From the NCBI GenBank assembly GCA_001972305.1, contig BDDD01000717.1, positions 7,106 through 71,105 on the forward strand: a DNA stretch of 64,000 nucleotides, given 5' to 3'. Below are positions 1-11,865 of the stretch, piece after piece; the first letter of the stretch is position 1, and the number at the start of each line of letters is the position of its first letter. This DNA comes from Cephalotus follicularis. Its lineage: Eukaryota > Streptophyta > Magnoliopsida > Oxalidales > Cephalotaceae. The notes under the pieces are model-generated. The model was not told the origin of the DNA. It saw only the letters and a list, made by a program, of their open reading frames with translations, and did not search any database. A program made the position numbers and the translations under genes.

Positions 1-2138
1 AGCCTGTACACATACACTCTTAACTGAACACATCACGGCATGTGAAGTTAAGATTCACACCTCGGACCATATATCTGAATTCACCTCAGATCACATAAAC
101 TAGAATCGATTCATTCGCCTCTATCACATAGCGGATCCACAAATCCACCTCATGGGATTCATTCATACACTCAGAGACGTCGTAGTCTAATCACACCGCT
201 ACGGAAGTGTCACGTCCCCGTGCCAGGCCCACGACGTGCCTATGGATACGCCCCATAGGTGGGTACAATACTCAGTATTTAATTCAAAATTAATTGATTT
301 ATCAAATCAACTTAAATCACATAAATATGTTTTCACACAACATATTTAAAAACTGCTCACAACAGTATTATAATATATCATATCATAACATATCGTATCC
401 TAACATATCGTACCCTAACATATTGTATAGATAAAGTCGGAATCACTTAAAATGTCAAACCAACTTTAAATTCGAAACGTATCAAAATCATGAAACATCG
501 TTGATTTCATAAACGAAGATGTTTATCAAAACAGTTTCAGTTTGAATGTCAGATAGCCAAGGAACAGAAAATTCGTACTTTATGCGCTTGCAAAGTACTT
601 ACGAATAGGCGATCAAAAACAATTTCTCCTTTGAAGTACACAATCTATAAAGATATTCAAAATCATATGTATAAGAGTTTAAAACACATCAGAAGCATTA
701 AACAGACTCTTAAAAGTGTTTGGAAAAGATTCGGATCGATTCGGGGATCAAACGAATCAAAACAGTTGAAAACAACACATTCCAGGGCATAACAGTCGAC
801 TAGAATAGGGGTCCAGTCGACTGGGGAGGCTTGGAAGTCGACTGGACCATATGAACAGTCGACTATGCAACCCAAAATGCAGGCAGTCGACTGTGTTCTT
901 CCCTCCAGTCGACTACACAACCATTCTAGTCGACTGTCCACACAGACAACCGACTGTTCTGGGTGACAGAACTGTTGGAAATCTGATGATTTGCTACTGA
1001 AAATGGTTCAAATGGTTTCTACATTAAACTAGAGACATATGGACATAAACATATGATTATATATGACTTGTAGGTGACTTACAAACCCAAATTTGACAAG
1101 GAAACGACCTTTCAATGATTTAACTTGCAAAAGGAAGCAAGAAGACATTGCATGAACATGTCCAGATTTTGTTTCTAATTGATTACAGAAGTTGTAAACT
1201 CAGTTTGTGACATATATAGGTGCATAAAACGTGCAGATAACATTACTAACACAATAGCAACATGTTTAGAAAAGAATCAAAGACTCAAAGAAACCAAGAG
1301 CATAAAAACTCAAAGTAAGCCATTGAAACAAAAATATAATTAAAGGGAATGAATTAACTGACCTTTAGTGATGTTAAGGAACCCAGAAAACAGTAGGAGG
1401 TACACAAACACAAACACACAATCTGCTGTGACAAAAACAGTGGAAGAAGAACACAAAACCATAGCATACTTAGACATACATAGCAAACTAAGAGAATTTA
1501 ACCCAAAAGAAACAATTAAGGGTTGAGATTACCTCCTGGAATTTGAAGAATGATTTACACAGCAGATTATTTCACACAATCAAGGCAGATTCGGAGTGGT
1601 TTGCTATAAGGATGGTGGCATCATATAAAAATGACAATGGCACTCAAAAAGAAAAAGAAAAAGAGGAGACATGATTTGACAAAAGGAGGATGGAAGGGAA
1701 CTTTTCTGGATTTAGATATAGAAAAGAGAGACTTAACATGGCATTTGATGGTGGGATTTGCTGGAAAGAAGGAGGATGGTGGAAGGAGGTAGGAGAAAAG
1801 TGGGAGAAAAAGAATAAAATAGGAAAAAGGAAATTAAAGAATTAATAATAAAAGAATTAATAATGAAAAAGGAATTAAGGAATATTAAAATAAAAGAATA
1901 AATAATTTTTTTAATAAAATAAGTTTTGGATTAAAATAAGAATTTATAAAACCCAACATAGCATAACATACCCAAATTTTCGGACCGGTAACAGTCCGCA
2001 CAATTCACATAAACCCGATCATAGGGCAACCGGACTTTTAAAATTAAATAAAATTAAAAGTCCGAAAACACATATAAAATTCGTAAAATATATTTACGAA
2101 CCCGTAAAAATACATTTACGAACGAACAGGGTATTACA
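1..2138 (-). mobile_element. Alpha-family gypsy LTR, reverse, cut by window start
   Basis: Read on the minus strand, this matches the LTR of element A (37807-40319) throughout. The right edge is the LTR start: its plus-strand end reads GGGTATTACA, the complement of TGTAATACCC. It interrupts the 5' LTR of element B, since the uninterrupted B sequence is seen at 6764-6775. The rest of the LTR, and any internal region, lies left of the window, so it may be a solo LTR or the 5' LTR of a full element. It contains a GTCGAC motif array and the two alpha hairpins. The purine-rich stretch at 1640-1960 is the complement of the CT-rich leader seen in the other alpha LTRs. Confidence 0.85.
793..960. repeat. 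AGTCGACTG motif array in alpha LTR
   Basis: About eight near-palindromic sites with core GTCGAC plus one degenerate site (ACCGACTG). They sit about 17-30 bp apart with unrelated sequence between them. The spacing and context match the arrays in the other alpha LTRs. Confidence 0.8.
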
Positions 2139-2467
2139 ATGAACATGGTGATCATGTTGGCTTATGTCCTGTTGATTTGTAATGGCAGCATTAGGACATC
2201 TAATAAGAACTGTCTAATCTGGTATAATAACCTGGTAACAATGCCTTGATGGAATCGAATCGTAGGAATAGAGGTTAGAATTTCATAAGTCTCTCTATAA
2301 AGCATGATCACCAATTGCCTGAACTTTTTGATTCTGGGTGTTTGAATGCCACGATTAAGTCACATAAGTCTTGTTTAAATATTGGTAATCTACTGGTATT
2401 ATAACATTGGAGTTTTGACATCAAAATTGCATTGAATTGCTATGTTTTTGCTGTTCTGTCGCCCAGA

Positions 2468-2634
2468 ACAGTCGACTGCCTCATGAGACAGCCGACTATT
2501 TTGCCTTGCACAGTCGACTGGACCCCCTGTCACAGTCGACTGGATTCAACCTAGTATGAGTAGTCGGCTGCCTATGCCACACAGTCGACTGCCACCTATG
2601 AGTAGTCGACTGGATCTTGATACAGTCGACTGGA
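2468..2634. repeat. AGTCGACTG motif array, B 5' LTR
   Basis: Eight sites matching or one or two bases from CAGTCGACTG. The array is bracketed by CCCAGAA on the left and CCAGGAA on the right. The second copy of the same LTR has it at 7096-7262. Confidence 0.85.
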
Positions 2635-3270
2635 ATTGTCCAGGAATTTTCTGGTTATAAGTTTTGAAAGCCGTTTGTTTGTCTAATGATTGGGAGTCTG
2701 TTTTAAACACTATTAAATTGCTGTTTGATGTTTGGAAGTGACTTTTGAATCCTTATTTGAATGATATTGTATCTTTTACATTTGTGTGCTACGAGGGACA
2801 ATTAGAAATTGTTGGTCAATTCGTAAAGTTATTTTTGTGATCGCTTAAGGTACGGATTTTCGTTTCTTAATATACTCTTATTGATTTTATCAGAGTACCA
2901 ATTCAGTTTTGTTTTATGAATATGATTCCTTTGATTTTATGAACTCCGTTATGCTTCGTAATTTGATATGTTTTGAAATAAAGTCGGTAGGATATTTTTG
3001 TGAAAATAAATATTTCCTGACTTTATATTTTGACTCTGAAAGGTTTACGAAATATTATACAACCTCGGATATTTTATAAAATATGTTTTACAACTAAAGT
3101 TTAATGTCACCGGTTTTTATAAACTAAGTATGACTTTCACATACGAAAGTATACGGATTTTGGATTTGATAAGGAACAAGACTTCTACTATCAAAGTGTG
3201 TTAAACGAACATGACTTCCACATTAGGAAGTATGTTAACTTTGGATAAGGATATACTGAGATATTTCCCA

Positions 3271-3348
3271 CCTATGGGGTGTACCATAGGCATGTCGTAG
3301 GCCTAGCACGGGGACAGGACACTTCCGTAGCGGTGTGATTAGTCTACG
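3271..3348 (+). other. Paired LTR hairpins (B 5' LTR)
   Basis: Hairpin 1 has stem CCTATGG (3271-3277) pairing with CCATAGG (3284-3290) over a 6-nt loop. Hairpin 2 has CGTAG (3326-3330) pairing with CTACG (3344-3348). Both recur at the same relative place in the other alpha LTRs. Confidence 0.65.
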
Positions 3349-4353
3349 ACGTCTCTCTATGTTTTGAATAAGTCCCATGAGGTGGACTTATGGATACGCT
3401 GTGTGATAGAGGCGTATGGTTCGATCCTAGGATATGTTAAGGATTCGAATTTTGGGGATTGATTGTGTAGTTCCGTACAAGTCTTTCCGTCAGAGCATGC
3501 GGGCCTTGCAAACCCCTTGCACTTATGTATATGTACTTTGGATCTCTATTATGAGATTTCGGAATCGGATAAGTCTCCGTTATATGTTTTGGATCTCTTT
3601 GATGAGATTTTGGAATCGGATATGTTTTGTTTTGAAATCCTTTTTAACTCGGACAATGTTAAAGAGATTTTGAGTATCGTTTTGAATATCGTTTTGGGAT
3701 TTTGATTTGTATTGAAACTTGGATTATGGTTTGAAAATCAGATTTTTCTTTCAGATGTCGTTTTTGAAATTTGTTAACGTTTTGAAATTCGGATATTGGT
3801 TTTGAATTAATAGAACTGTTTATAATTATCTTATACATGTGTCGTATTATATTTCAAGGTTCAGGTATTTTCTATCTTTTAAATTATTGTTTTATGTTTT
3901 ATGATTCTATATCCGTACTGAGGTTTGCTCAGCCGCGTTTTTTTTTCCATGCGGCAGGTATTCTGGGACACCATCCGGGCAATGTGTGATGAGCGAGATG
4001 TCACCTATGATAAAGAACACTTAGGAGATGGACTCGTTGTTGCTTAGTTATTTTATGGACATGTTAGAACCCCTATTTGAGTAATATTATGTCTTTCAGT
4101 TTATGACTTTGGAATATGTTTCAGCTTTGGTTTATGATTAAGTTTTCAGATTATGAATAAAGTTTCAGACTATGTTTTAGATTATAAATGTTATGTTTAG
4201 CATTCACGCAATTTGAATAAAAGATGACTTAATATTTAGAGACATAATATTTAGATAAAAAGAATAAAATTGAGTAATGTTATAAGATCAGTTATGAATA
4301 GTCTCGGATTAGGTCCCGTGACGACTCCCTCCGAAATGGGGGTGTTACAGTTA

Positions 4354-4365
4354 TGGTATCAGAGA
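4354..4365 (+). other. Primer binding site, element B
   Basis: TGGTATCAGAGA begins four bases after the LTR end. It complements the 3' end of plant initiator methionine tRNA (TGGTATCAGAGC is the usual form) at all but the last base. Confidence 0.85.
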
Positions 4366-4523
4366 ATAGGTTTTCCTTTCCTTAGAAGACCTATCTAGGT
4401 TTTGATCTGTGAAATTGGGTAGACTTTGGGTTAGGATCTTTCGTTGTGATTCCTCTGACGTGTTTGTTGTTTCGACCTTGGTTTCTTTGTTGTTGTGTTA
4501 TGTTTTTTATTTATGTTTCGTAG

Positions 4524-5699
4524 ATGGTGCGAACCAGGAATAACCGTCGAGGAAACGAACAGAGTGAGACTCGTGAAGAGGGACGAAATGAGCCTATGGT
4601 TGAAGAGTTGGTGCGATAGGTAGTTGCTCAAGAAATAGATCGACTCATTCATGCTATGCAAAATAAAGGGCAAGGACGCCAAGAGCAAGTTGCGGCGGAG
4701 AATGCATCGGCTGATGTTCAGACTGGTAAGGAAATTGGGGAACAGCTCGACACTCCTGCATATGTCTGGCTTGAATGGTTCCAAAAGCAAAGGTCGCAGT
4801 CTTTTAGTTCAGCCCCGACCCCTGTAGAGGCTGAGCATTGGATTGCGCACATGGAGAAAATTTGTAATGTGTTGGGATGTGATGACGAACAAAAAGTAAG
4901 GTTAGCGGCATATAAGTTGGAAGGAGATGCTCAAAAGTGATGGCAAACGATGAAGTTAGCAAAAGGAGGAAACTACATTGACACCTTGACTTGGGTTGAG
5001 TTCCGTGAAATCTTCTATCAGCAGTATTTCCCCACTGCTGACAAGGAGGCTTATGCAAGGGAGTTCGTAAATACTAGGCAGAAAGATGGTGAATCAGTCA
5101 CCGAGTTTTTGGCCCGGTTCACTAGGTTAGCGGGTTTTGCTGGAGCCGCGGCAGGATCGGCATTTGAGCAAGCTGAGAAGTTCAAATGGAAACTACAGTA
5201 CCAGCTGAGGGGAAAACTAATAAACTCCAGGTTTGCTGACGTGGCGGAAGTAGCAAACGCTGCGAAGAATATTGAATTGGAAAGGTTGGATTTCCAGGAA
5301 GCTCGACAAGAAAAGGAAAAGAAACGGAATAGGAGTGATTCGCGACGACATGAGTCGGGACAGCAAGGTGAAAGTAAACAGCATAAAAATGATCATAATC
5401 AGAATAAGGATGGGGATAACCCCAATGTTCAGATTGCTTTGTGTGATACGTGTGGGAGGCGACATCCGATTGGGACATGCTACAAGGCCACCGGGGCGTG
5501 CTTTTCTTGTGGACAAAAGGGTCATCTCTTTAAGGATTGCCCGAATCCTCTTACGAGAAATAAAGGAGGAGACGGTAATGATGCGGGACATCGCAACGTG
5601 GGAGGTAGAGTCTTCGCCTCAACGACGCATCAGGCTGCAAACGCTCCAGGTATTGTTTCGGTTTTGTTTGTTTTGGTAACCGTAAGGAGTTTGTTATGA
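4524..5699 (+). pseudogene. gag: gag pseudogene of element B
   Basis: The nucleocapsid polyprotein of a chromovirus would coat the element's RNA in virus-like particles. The ATG at 4524 aligns with the intact-looking start of element A gag at 40491. Two in-frame nonsense codons interrupt it: near 4615 (CAG to TAG by comparison with A) and at 4937-4939 (TGG to TGA). The rest is open from 4950, including the gag core and the basic, Asn/Lys-rich linker. A zinc knuckle, CFSCGQKGHLFKDC (5499-5540), has all four ligands, and a second short Cys motif precedes it. The frame runs out just after, where protease should begin. Neighbouring pol is absent. Confidence 0.85.
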
Positions 5700-5799
5700 T
5701 TGATAAGTCAACTTATGCTATGGTAACTGAATCGTTTGTTATACATCTTGGTGTGTCTTTTCTGTTATTTTTTTCGGATTGATATATGTTAAGATTTCG
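5640..5799 (+). pseudogene. Protease remnant and pol deletion junction, element B
   Basis: After the conserved gag end the sequence still resembles the start of the aspartic protease of element A (41643 onward), but out of frame and rearranged. It then passes straight to the 3' non-coding end. RT, RNase H and integrase are gone. Confidence 0.6.
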
Positions 5800-5814
5800 G
5801 GACGAAATCTTTTT

Positions 5815-5827
5815 AAGGGGGGAAGGA
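5815..5827 (+). other. Polypurine tract, element B
   Basis: AAGGGGGGAAGGA lies immediately before the 3' LTR start (TGTAATACCCC). It is the plus-strand primer site of reverse transcription. Confidence 0.85.
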
Positions 5828-8035
5828 TGTAATACCCCGAATTTTTGTGTGCATATTTTCGGATTTTAAATTTGGTATATTATGTTGTGTTGATATATTT
5901 CAGTTTATGGACTCTTGTGTTTGGACTATATGATTTTATTTTGGACTATATGATTTTAAACTTAGGGCTTTTCATATATATTAGAATATGATTATTGGAA
6001 AAGTAAAAATTTATTGTTTTGTATTTTAAAATCAGTTTTTAAAATATTAATATGGTTGGTGAATATAAATTTTGGGCTGTGGGATATTGGTTGGACTATG
6101 TACGTGAATGAGTAAAATTAATTGAATTAATTTTATTGTATTGTAAATTAGTTTAAATTAGTTTTATTTATTATAAATGGCAAAATTGTTTTATTAAGGA
6201 ATAAAATCTTTATTTTTGGTTAAAGGCTTATACTTTCTATTTCCCACCCCCCCCTCTCCCGTTTTCTTCCTTTTCCTTCACAAAAACCGATTCCTTTCTT
6301 CTCTTCTCCTTATCAATCTCGAAAACTTCTGCCCTTTTTCCATTCCTATCAGATTTGGATTCTCCTTTCCCTATCTAGCCGAATATTGCTTCATATTTTC
6401 TGTTTATGTACACAATTGCTCATTGTTTATGCTTCCACGAATTTGTTGTGCCTGGAAACCGAACCTGCAAGTGTGGAGACTGTGTTGTGCTTCTTTGTTC
6501 ATCATATCAGGTTCGTGTAATCATGGTTCAATTAGTATATGGTTATCCTGCTTTGTTGTGACTTGTTTGTATGTTTGCATAAACTGTTAGAGTCCAAATT
6601 TTAATTCCTGCTATGCATGACGTGTTAATGTCTTGAGATTGTTAGTAAGTCCTGGGAAGTCTAGTAATGGTACTAAACTGGTTTTGAAATTAACAGTTAG
6701 TGTTTGGCAGAAAATTGATATATAGCTATGCATGTTATGAATTAGAATTTTGCTTCCCTTTAAAGTATGAACATGGTGATCATGTTGGCTTATGTCCTGT
6801 TGATTTGTAATGGCAACATTAGGACATCTAATAAGAACTGTCTAATCTGGTATAATAACCTGGTAACAATGCCTTGATGGAATCGAATCGTAGGAATAGA
6901 GGTTAGAATTTCATAAGTCTCTCTATAAAGCATGATCACCAATTGCCTGAACTTTTTGATTCTGGGTGTTTGAATGCCACGATTAAGTCACATAAGTCTT
7001 GTTTAAATGTTGGTAATCTACTGGTATTATAACATTGGAGTTTTGACATCAAAATTGCATTGAATTGCTATGTTTTTGCTGTTCTGTCGCCCAGAACAGT
7101 CGACTGCCTCGTGAGACAGCCGACTGTTTTGCCTTGCACAGTCGACTGGACCCCCTGTCACAGTCGACTGGATTCAACCTAGTATGAGTAATCGGCTGCC
7201 TATGCCACACAGTCGACTGCCACCTATGAGTAGTCGACTGGATCTTGATACAGTCGACTAGAATTGTCCAGGAATTTTTTGGTTTTAAGTTTTGAAATCC
7301 GTTTGTTTTTCTAATGATTGGGAGTCTGTTTTAAACACTACTAAATTGTTGTTTGATGTTTGGAAGTGACTTTTGAATCCTTATATGAATGATATTGTAT
7401 CTTTTAGATTTGTGTGCTACGAGGGACAATTAGAAATTGTTGGTCAATTCGTAAAGTTATTTTTGTGATCGCTTAAGGTACGAATTTTTGTTTCTTGATA
7501 TACTCTTACTGATTTTATCAGAGTACCAATTCAGTTTTGTTTTATGAATATGATTCCTTTGATTTTATGAACTTCGTTATGCTTCGTAATTCGATATGTT
7601 TTGAAATAAAGTCGGTAGGATATTTTTGTGAAAATAAATATTTCCTGACTTTATATTTTGACTCTGAAAGGTTTACGAAATATTATACAACCTCGGATAT
7701 TTTATAAAATCTGTTTTACTACTAAAGTTTAATGTCACCGGTTTTTATAAACTAAGTATGACTTTCACATACGAAAGTATACGGATTTTGGATTTGATAA
7801 GGAACATGACTTCTACTATCGAAGTTTGTTAAACGAACATGACTTTCACATTAGGAAGTATGTTAACTTTGGATAAGGATATACTGAGATATTTCCCACC
7901 TATGGTGTGTACCATAGGCATGTCGTAGGCCTGGCACAGGGACATGACACTTCCCTAGCGGTGTGATTAGTCTACGACGTCTCTCTATGTTTTGAATAAG
8001 TCCCATGAGGTGGACTTATGGATCCGCTGTGTGAT
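5828..8035 (+). repeat. Element B 3' LTR (end truncated)
   Basis: It starts TGTAATACCCCG right after the PPT. It carries the part missing from the 5' copy, including a CT-rich leader near 6230-6320. It is collinear with the 5' LTR up to about 8035, where similarity stops inside the shared GTGTGATTAGTCTA context, so roughly 940 bp of its 3' end is lost. Hairpin 1 is at 7899-7918. Confidence 0.85.
7096..7262. repeat. AGTCGACTG motif array, B 3' LTR
   Basis: Same array as 2468-2634, with several CG-to-TG or CA changes between the two copies. This fits decay of methylated CpG inside the motif. Confidence 0.85.
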
Positions 8036-8436
8036 TAGTCTATGGCCATCTTTTCTTCTTGCTAGGGTCTGACGCTTCAAGCTTCCACTGGTTCAGGCGC
8101 TAAGAACGGGAAGAAGAAGAAAACTAGAACTCTCTCTCTCTCTCTCTCTCTCTAAAACTCTCTAACCTGCTGAAGCTAGAAGAAAAGATGGCCAAAACTC
8201 AAAATATCTGCACACTAGTCCCAACTTAAGCCATCATTTGTCTTGAAAGTTGTAATCTTCCTCAAAAAGCTTTACACTTAAATCCTCCAACTTCCACAAT
8301 TTACACTTAAACCTTGGCTTAACACTTCCTCCTCTTGTCCATTATTACACATAAGCCCAAAATATAAAAGAAAAAAACATATCATACAACTTAAAAATAA
8401 CTCTTAAATCTTTAAAAAAAGATATGGGGTGTTACA
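8036..8436. other. Unassigned block with inverted repeat and CT microsatellite
   Basis: This block matches nothing else in the window. A perfect 16-bp inverted repeat, GGCCATCTTTTCTTCT at 8044-8059 and its complement at 8178-8193, encloses a CT microsatellite (8130-8153). The block ends GGGGTGTTACA (8426-8436), which looks like the 3' end of an LTR, so it may be the tail of another LTR truncated by element B. No coding frame of note. Confidence 0.4.
8130..8153. repeat. (CT)n microsatellite
   Basis: About eleven to twelve CT dinucleotides in a row, inside the loop of the inverted repeat at 8044-8193. Confidence 0.9.
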
Positions 8437-9844
8437 GCATGCAAGTCCGTGAGCACTCTATGCTCCATTATCCCTCTTTGGATCACAATCCAAGAGTTTT
8501 TCATCTCAGTTCATTGCCTTTTTGCATTTTGTAAATTCATTTCTCAATCCCTTGAGTGATCAGCTCAAAGTATTCATAAAACAAGATTGTACAACATTTG
8601 TAAAACTGATATTTTATATAGAAACATTCATTTCTAGAGAAAGTATAAAACAGTAAAGTTATATTAGACATCTCAAAGAATTCATAATGATAAAGTTCAT
8701 AAATTTCCATTGAGAAACGAAGCTACAGTAAATTTTTAAAGTTGCAGGTTCCATATGTAAGCAGAACATGAGCAGTAATTTTAAAAACAATTTTTTGTCA
8801 AGCAATTGACATAATTTCAAAACACATGAAACATAATAGTTGTAGAGAACACCTTAAAGTTTTCAGAATAATCAACCATTTGAATTTTCATCAAGAAACG
8901 TGTAAGATATGATTAGAATAAGTTGCTGCAAAATATCAGAAGCAAAACAAAGGAATACTTTAGCATAGAAGGTGGGATTTTCCGTACTTTGATTTAATCT
9001 CCTTCATCCTTCTCTTTACTGAGTTATCTTACCAAATCTCAGTATAAACCAACTATTTTCAGGTCATATCTACACACATATTTATAGGAGGATTGAAACT
9101 TGGGGTGCAAGTTTCCCCATCATGCCACCTATTGCCCATGTGATGATATCCTCTCTCTTCAAATTGATGACACTTGTCACTTTTCATCATTCTAATATTG
9201 TCATTAGGCTAAAATATCTGAAGTCCTCACTCCCTAGTTTGACAAGTGTCCCTTAATTAAAATAATTAATTCTCAAAGAGACAAAAAGCTAGATTCTGTA
9301 ACTAATCTGCAGGGCAAAGCGCCGACGCATTGAACTGAAGCGTTGCCACTTTACGGTTTTGTCAAAGGTCAAAGTTCCATTTGTTCTTAAAGCGTCATTG
9401 TTTCAACTGAAAGTGTTTCCGCTTGACTTAAAAGCGCTGCTGCTTTCTGATAAGCACCGTCGGTTGAAGGTGTTGCCAAAGATGAAAACATACTGGTTTA
9501 AACCGGCGTTGGAAGGGGTACAAGCGTCGTTGGTTTACTATTCAAGGTGTTGCCGCTTTAATAAACCGTCGGTGCTTAAGCTAACTTGTCTTGGCGTCCA
9601 GGAATTTAGTCGACGCTTTTAGGCATCCATTCGATGCTTAAGGTTAACCATTGACGCTTTAAACTAGACTGTCGACGCTTTACTCCTGGCAGTCGACGCT
9701 TTTAACACAACACATGATACTAAACACACAAAACATGATGCAAAACAATCATACAATGCAAAACAACGTACACCACAACACACAAGACTTAGAGCAAGCA
9801 CTCTTCCATAAACAATAACTTCAATGAAAATTTTGGTCATTACA
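8437..9844 (-). repeat. Element C 3' LTR
   Basis: The right edge is firm: on the minus strand TGTAATGACC follows a PPT. Positions 9178-9844 match the other C LTR at 22533-23195. The left part (8437-9177) has no second copy in the window, so the left edge is only an estimate. Confidence 0.65.
9315..9700. repeat. GTCGACGC motif array, C 3' LTR
   Basis: About fifteen loose copies of a motif of the type GCGTCGACGCTTT and its decayed forms (for example GCGTCGTTG and GTCGACGCTTT), spaced about 15-30 bp apart. The cleanest copies are at the right end, around 9610-9700. Confidence 0.65.
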
Positions 9845-9858
9845 TTCTACCCTCCTTA
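9845..9858 (-). other. Polypurine tract, element C
   Basis: On the minus strand TAAGGAGGGTAGAA precedes the LTR start TGTAATGACC directly. Confidence 0.7.
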
Positions 9859-9882
9859 CAAAAAATTTGTCCTCTAAATTTG

Positions 9883-10624
9883 TTACACAACAGACTTAAA
9901 AAGATGAGGGTATTCGTGTCTCGTTGTTTCTTCCAATTCCCAAATGGCTTCTTTGACTTCGTGATTCCTCCACAACACTTTTACTAATGGAATTGTCTTG
10001 GTCCACAGAATTTGTTCCTTGTAATTCAGAATATCCACCGGTTGCTCTTCGTATGATAAGTCTTTATGCACTTGTATCGGTTCAGCTCTCAGAACATGAG
10101 ATGGGTTGGCCATATTTTTCCGAAGTGGAGATACATGACGCACATTATGAACGTGAGAAAGATTTGGTGGAAATGCAAGCCTATACGCAATCTCTCCAAT
10201 TCTTTCCAAAATCTCAAATGGTCCAATGTATCATGGACTAAGCTTTCCTTTCTTGCCAAATCTCATTACTCCTTTCCAAGGTGATACCTTTAAGAAAACA
10301 TGATCTCCCACTTCAAATTGTAACTCCCTTTGTCTCTTATCGGCATAACTCTTTTGTCTACTTTGGGCTGTTAAGAGGCATCTCCGAATCAGCTTTACTT
10401 TTTCAGTAGTTACTTGTACCATTTATGGTCCCAAGAACTTCCTTTCTCCTACTTCTTCCCAACATATATGCGTTCGACACCTCCGTCCATAAAGTGCTTG
10501 TACACTCTTCAAAAATCTTGATGTGAAATGGGGATCTCGGTCTAAAGAAATTGATACAGGTATGACATGTAACCTGATTATTTCTTGCTCATAAATTCTA
10601 GCCAATTGACAAAATGAATGACTG
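9883..10624 (-). pseudogene. Integrase C-terminal part and chromodomain-like tail, element C
   Basis: This is the second half of the integrase, continuing from 13187 once the solo LTR is removed. It begins just after the strand-transfer core enters the region with motif DRDPHFTSRF. It then jumps from that motif to the ALYGRRC motif without changing frame. The jump removes the segment that normally carries the catalytic glutamate. The usual C-terminal region follows (YADKRQRELQFEVGDHVFLKVSPWKG), then AYRLAFPPNLSHVHNVRHVS. The last residues (VKVLWRNHEVKEAIWELEE) are the chromodomain-like end typical of plant chromoviruses, ending at TAA 9883. A premature stop lies between 10209 and 10231. Without the catalytic glutamate it cannot work as an integrase. 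Confidence 0.8.
10620..10624. repeat. Target site duplication GACTG (left)
   Basis: GACTG here and at 13187-13191 flank the solo LTR exactly, and removing the insert restores the integrase frame. Confidence 0.95.
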
Positions 10625-10767
10625 TGTAATAACCGCAATTTCAATTAATGTATATTGCTCCAATTTTAAATAAAATATACATTTTAATTGATATTAATTA
10701 TCCAATTATTTTATGGATTGTGGTTGTTAATTTAATTGAGAAAATGAACCTAAAATAACCAAAAGCA

Positions 10768-10857
10768 GCCATCGGCAGCCGACTGTCACAGGGTAACAGT
10801 CGACTGCCTGATGCGTGGCGTGACAGTCGACTGCCTGTTAAAGACAGTCGACTGGAA
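10768..10857. repeat. AGTCGACTG motif cluster 1, solo delta LTR
   Basis: Four sites (one decayed to AGCCGACTG) within 90 bp, of the same form as in the alpha LTRs. Confidence 0.8.
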
Positions 10858-11740
10858 TGGAACAGAACAGGCATCTGGCATGCGCAGAAACAGGGATGAC
10901 AGGTGTGCTAATTGTGGCATGCATGAGGAATGCATGTCACCACCTGCCATAACATGCAAAGGGAGTGCCTTGCATGCTCTCTATTCCTTCTGCAAGATTT
11001 CCAGACCTGCACCTGCAAAAACAGAAGAGAAAAGTGAGGAGTGGTGCATGTGAGAGAGAGAAGGAAAAGAGAGGAGGTTGAGTAATGTAATCTGGCGATT
11101 CCTAAGTTTTTCTAAGCTCTATATTAGCTGTTTGAGAGAGTGTGAATGTTGGAAGAACACTGAGGGAAGACGAGAATTGCTGGAGAATTGTGAAAGCTTG
11201 CATTTAAAGGCTTAGAGTGCAAAGGAGGACTTGAAGCTTTGATTTCCTGGTAAGCTCCAAGTTCTGTTAGTATTAAGGTTATAGTTAAATAGTATCACAT
11301 TCGTCCTATAACCATTGATTAAACATGATCACTAGTAATAAGCTGAAAATTTGAGATAGAAATTGTAATGGAAGTGGTTAAATGTGAAAGTGGAGTTAAT
11401 GAATTGTTCATAAGCCTGTGATTCGATTATAGTTGTTGTTATAGTTGTCTCTAGGTATGTGTATACTGACCATACATATATACATCTTCTGTAACATGGA
11501 AAGATAGATAATTACTGGATTTTTGGAAGATTGGTTGGTGAAAAGGCTTAAAAACTCAAAGAGAGAGATCAATCCCAATTGATCTCGGGATAGCAATTGA
11601 GGTAGGGGTAATGACATATTTTGGAAGATATGAGTATGCATATCATGTATGGTTGTTTTCTGCTTGATTGCATGCATTGATTGGTTTTGTATTAGGCATT
11701 GAAATATACAACCTGCTACTGCCTGCATTTTCTGGGCAAA

Positions 11741-11865
11741 GCAGTCGACTGTTCTTCATGACAGTCGACTACTCAACCTATCCAGTCAACTGTTAAGAGA
11801 AAACAGTTAACTACTCAATCGAAACAGCCCGCTATTCTTAAGAACAGCCGACTGTCCTGGGTTAA
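11741..11865. repeat. AGTCGACTG motif cluster 2, solo delta LTR
   Basis: Six sites, several decayed to CAGTCAACTG, CAGTTAACTA or CAGCCGACTG. It lies about 0.9 kb downstream of cluster 1, and the sequence before it (TTTTCTGGGCAAAG) resembles the bracket of the alpha arrays. Confidence 0.75.

Larger units (their letters stand above)
2139..4349 (+). repeat. Element B 5' LTR (start missing)
   Basis: It ends GGGGGTGTTACA, directly followed by the PBS. It contains the motif array (2468-2634), hairpin CCTATGG/CCATAGG (3271-3290), hairpin CGTAG/CTACG (3326-3348) and hairpin GCCGC/GCGGC (3932-3955). Confidence 0.88.
2139..8035 (+). mobile_element. Element B: internally deleted Ty3/gypsy element
   Basis: The 5' LTR remnant is 2139-4349, followed by a PBS, a gag pseudogene, a short protease remnant, a PPT and a 3' LTR at 5828-8035. 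The internal region is only about 1.5 kb, against about 4.3 kb in element A. Nearly all of protease, RT, RNase H and integrase is missing between the gag-protease junction and the PPT. The first about 940 bp of the 5' LTR is displaced by the LTR at 1-2138, and the 3' LTR loses its last about 940 bp. Where both LTRs can be compared (about 1.27 kb) I count roughly 30 differences by eye. Confidence 0.85.

Noticed and set aside
663..941. 92-codon open frame across a motif array
   Set aside because: It is created by the array itself; the frame differs between copies of the same LTR and matches no family.
4431..5591. Long antisense frames over element B gag
   Set aside because: They mirror the coding strand of gag; there is no known antisense gene here and the sense strand has the zinc knuckle.
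6216..6590. 124-codon frame in B's 3' LTR
   Set aside because: It lies in the CT-rich leader of an LTR, shows no family features, and the homologous A LTR does not keep it.
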